This document shows, in pieces, positions 40,071 to 41,027 of a stretch of 41,027 bases of DNA. Below the pieces are notes generated by a model. It made no database searches and had not been told where the DNA came from. It saw only the letters and a list, made by a program, of their open reading frames with translations. Position numbers and translations under genes: made by a program. The first letter of the stretch is position 1. The number at the start of each line of letters is the position of its first letter. Location: positions 1-41,027 of IMG/VR virus record IMGVR_UViG_3300045940_000045, one strand, 5' to 3'. The DNA comes from a virus.

Positions 40071-40206
40071 GGCGCACCTTGAAGATGCTGCCGCACCCCA
40101 AACACTTCGCGTAGGTGTACATCGTGTTCGGCCACTCGGGCGTCACGAGTCGCTCACCGTCGCACACCGGGCAGGCTACGCGCGCCACACGCGTCTCTTC
40201 GCGCAC
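40060..40206 (-). CDS. Small zinc-ribbon protein, 48 aa
   Basis: GTG 40206 chosen because AGGAG is five bases upstream. Two Cys pairs spaced for a zinc ribbon: CPVCDGERLV...CLGCGSIFKV. Overlaps the previous gene by 31 bases and TerL by 11. Such ribbons often accompany phage terminases; no known function. A later GTG start would remove only a few residues. Confidence 0.6.
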   Translation of the reverse strand: MREETRVARVACPVCDGERLVTPEWPNTMYTYAKCLGCGSIFKVRHAR

Positions 40207-40415
40207 TCGTACTCCTGCGGATCGCAGTGTCCGTCCGGTAGAATGATCCGTGGCGGCACCGTGTCCGTCACCGCCGAATCGGGCGCGGCCGGAACGAGCG
40301 GCGTCAACTCCTGAACGTCGCTCTGCACGCGCATAAAGCACGCGACCGCCGCTCCCATCGCGAGGATGGCCCAGAGAAGTAGCCGCCATCCGTCACCGCG
40401 CCGCATAGACAACAT
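40176..40415 (-). CDS. Small membrane protein, 79 aa
   Basis: ATG 40415 with AGGAG 11 bases upstream; overlaps the previous gene by 23 bases. N-terminal basic then hydrophobic segment (WRLLLWAILAMGAAVACFM) whose end AVAC is a weak lipobox, followed by a Pro-rich segment (LTPLVPAAPDSAVTDTVPP) and a CDPQEYEC pair. Fits a type II membrane or lipoprotein, possibly an o-spanin-like protein; not in the lysis cassette. Confidence 0.55.
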   Translation of the reverse strand: MLSMRRGDGWRLLLWAILAMGAAVACFMRVQSDVQELTPLVPAAPDSAVTDTVPPRIILPDGHCDPQEYECAKRRVWRA

Positions 40416-40818
40416 CGCAACCGAGACTCCTGTCGTAGGCCATGAACCACTCGATGCCCGACTCGGGCCGAGGTAGATCGAGCGGTCCCGCCATCGGCGC
40501 AGTCTTCCCGTTCCTGAATTGCCACACCGCCCACGGCCTTTTCGGCCGCCGTGCGCCGCGAGCGAAGTCGACACCGATGACGACCGGCGCGCGCATTGCC
40601 TGCAACTGGAATGCGAGGATGTCTTGACGCTGCTGCCGCATCGCTTCCATCATCTGCTCGACGAAGCCCGTCTTCCCGCACTGGCGCGCCATCTGGATGA
40701 CACTCTGGCGCTGCCCGAGCGAGCCACCACCAATGATGCCCGGCGGCAGGAGCCCGGCGATTCCACCGAGAGCGCCAGCGAGGTTTTCTGACAGACCTGC
40801 AAAATTTTTCCGAGCCAT
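40393..40818 (-). CDS. Hypothetical protein, 141 aa; first late gene
   Basis: Start ATG 40818 with GGAAGGAAGG upstream; the longer frame to 40971 reads through the G run and is rejected. After MARKNFAGLSENLAGALG comes a Gly-rich hydrophobic stretch (GIAGLLPPGIIGGGSLG), then a helix with Gln/Arg (FVEQMMEAMRQQRQDILAFQ) and a beta part (APVVIGVDFARGARRPKRP, WFMAYDRSLGCDVVYA). It occupies a place where some phages have the small terminase, but I see no DNA-binding HTH. Confidence 0.6.
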   Translation of the reverse strand: MARKNFAGLSENLAGALGGIAGLLPPGIIGGGSLGQRQSVIQMARQCGKTGFVEQMMEAMRQQRQDILAFQLQAMRAPVVIGVDFARGARRPKRPWAVWQFRNGKTAPMAGPLDLPRPESGIEWFMAYDRSLGCDVVYAAR

Positions 40819-40886
40819 AGTGCCTTCCTTCCCACTGAGGAAAGTCGCATCCCGTTGTCGATCCCCTAGCGTCCGCTTCCGCCCCG

Positions 40887-40911
40887 CCTCGCTAGCGCGA
40901 GGGGGGGGGGG
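40887..40911. other. Hairpin followed by an 11-base G run
   Basis: CCTCGC and GCGAGG pair around TAGC (40887-40902), and the G run continues to 40911 (11 consecutive G). It lies in the divergent gap between the first - strand gene (start 40818) and the + ORF starting 40946. A long homopolymer is a likely length-variation or assembly weak point. The gap 40819-40945 also holds the ribosome binding site of the - gene; no clear promoter is seen. Confidence 0.6.
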
Positions 40912-40916
40912 CTCCA

Positions 40917-40945
40917 CTGTCGCGACGCTGTCGCGACACTGTCGG
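40917..40945. repeat. Three 11-bp-spaced CTGTCGCGAC repeats
   Basis: CTGTCGCGAC at 40917-40926 and 40928-40937, then a partial CTGTCGG at 40939-40945. The repeat period is 11 bp, about one DNA turn, and each copy contains the palindrome TCGCGA. This is the appearance of a small iteron-like protein binding array (operator, terminase/packaging site, or replication site). No repeat of this kind is seen elsewhere in the window. Confidence 0.55.
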
Positions 40946-41027
40946 ATGGCTCGAAGGCCTCGCCGCAGCAAGGATCGTGCCGCTAGGCTGGCACTGAGAC
41001 GCAGAGCCAGCGTGCCATCCTTGCACT
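40946..41027 (+). CDS. 5' part of a basic protein, runs off window end
   Basis: ATG at 40946 opens a frame of 27 codons to the edge (MARRPRRSKDRAARLALRRR, then ASVPSLH). Highly basic. No clear ribosome binding site. If the window ends join, it continues in phase into the ORF at 1-179 and forms an 86-aa protein; otherwise it is a truncated gene. Inverted repeats (GCAAGGAT at 40968-40975, ATCCTTGC at 41017-41024) lie inside it. Confidence 0.4.
   Translation, partial: MARRPRRSKDRAARLALRRRASVPSLH

Noticed and set aside
40819-40971. Extension of the 141-aa late protein to 192 aa
   Set aside because: It would translate the G run as Pro repeats; the internal ATG at 40818 has a strong ribosome binding site.
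1-41027. CRISPR array, insertion sequence or transposase
   Set aside because: No regularly spaced repeats of CRISPR length and no transposase-like gene was seen.

Overview
This window looks like the complete, or almost complete, genome of a strictly lytic tailed phage of podovirus type infecting a GC-rich bacterium. The evidence is a full virion set (terminase large subunit, P22-like long portal, scaffold, SU10/DUF5309-type capsid protein, short-tail adaptor, P22 gp10-like tail hub, tail fibre, four large ejection-type proteins), a complete replication set, and no integrase, repressor or partition gene. No tRNA and no phage RNA polymerase gene is visible. The two window ends may be contiguous: an ORF opening at 40946 runs off the right end and, if the ends are joined, continues in frame into the ORF that closes at 179 (about 86 codons before the stop).

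Layout. There are two convergent gene blocks. Block 1 (+ strand, 1-18054) opens with a DUF932 gene, then a cassette of 16 mostly tiny, overlapping genes (1647-6300). That cassette includes a phosphoribosyltransferase-like protein, a DUF2829/Tad2-like (anti-Thoeris) protein and a lipoprotein. After a 159-base gap carrying a second copy of a conserved motif comes the DNA metabolism segment: a sugar-nucleotidyltransferase-like protein, endonuclease VII-like HNH, SNF2-type helicase, second HNH-like protein, DUF2800 (Cas4-like nuclease), DUF2815 (ssDNA-binding-like), family A DNA polymerase, and a Prim-Pol/SF3 helicase fusion. The block ends with three nucleotide hydrolases (HD-domain, MazG-like, dATP/dGTP diphosphohydrolase-like). 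A 15-bp stem at 18076-18108 separates the blocks.

Block 2 (- strand, 40818 down to 18116) holds packaging and virion genes in the order: small genes, TerL, portal, virion or fibre proteins (one with two Ig-like domains and a LamG-like domain), scaffold, major capsid, small proteins, glycosyltransferase, adaptor, fibre, membrane protein, holin candidate, CHAP-like endolysin, tail hub, and four internal virion or ejection proteins. The last of these, 927 aa, carries a striking HExxGH...EENA...ETRGQN module.

Most genes overlap by 1-17 nt (ATGA, GTGA and TAATG junctions), which suggests translational coupling and few promoters. Two near-identical motifs (CTTGAC-N7-GTATCTTAARGTGAG) in the only real + strand gaps are the best promoter or operator candidates; a third, weaker copy sits at the start of the scaffold gene. 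No gene-free stretch exceeds 300 bases; the longest are 1409-1646, 6301-6459 and 40819-40945.
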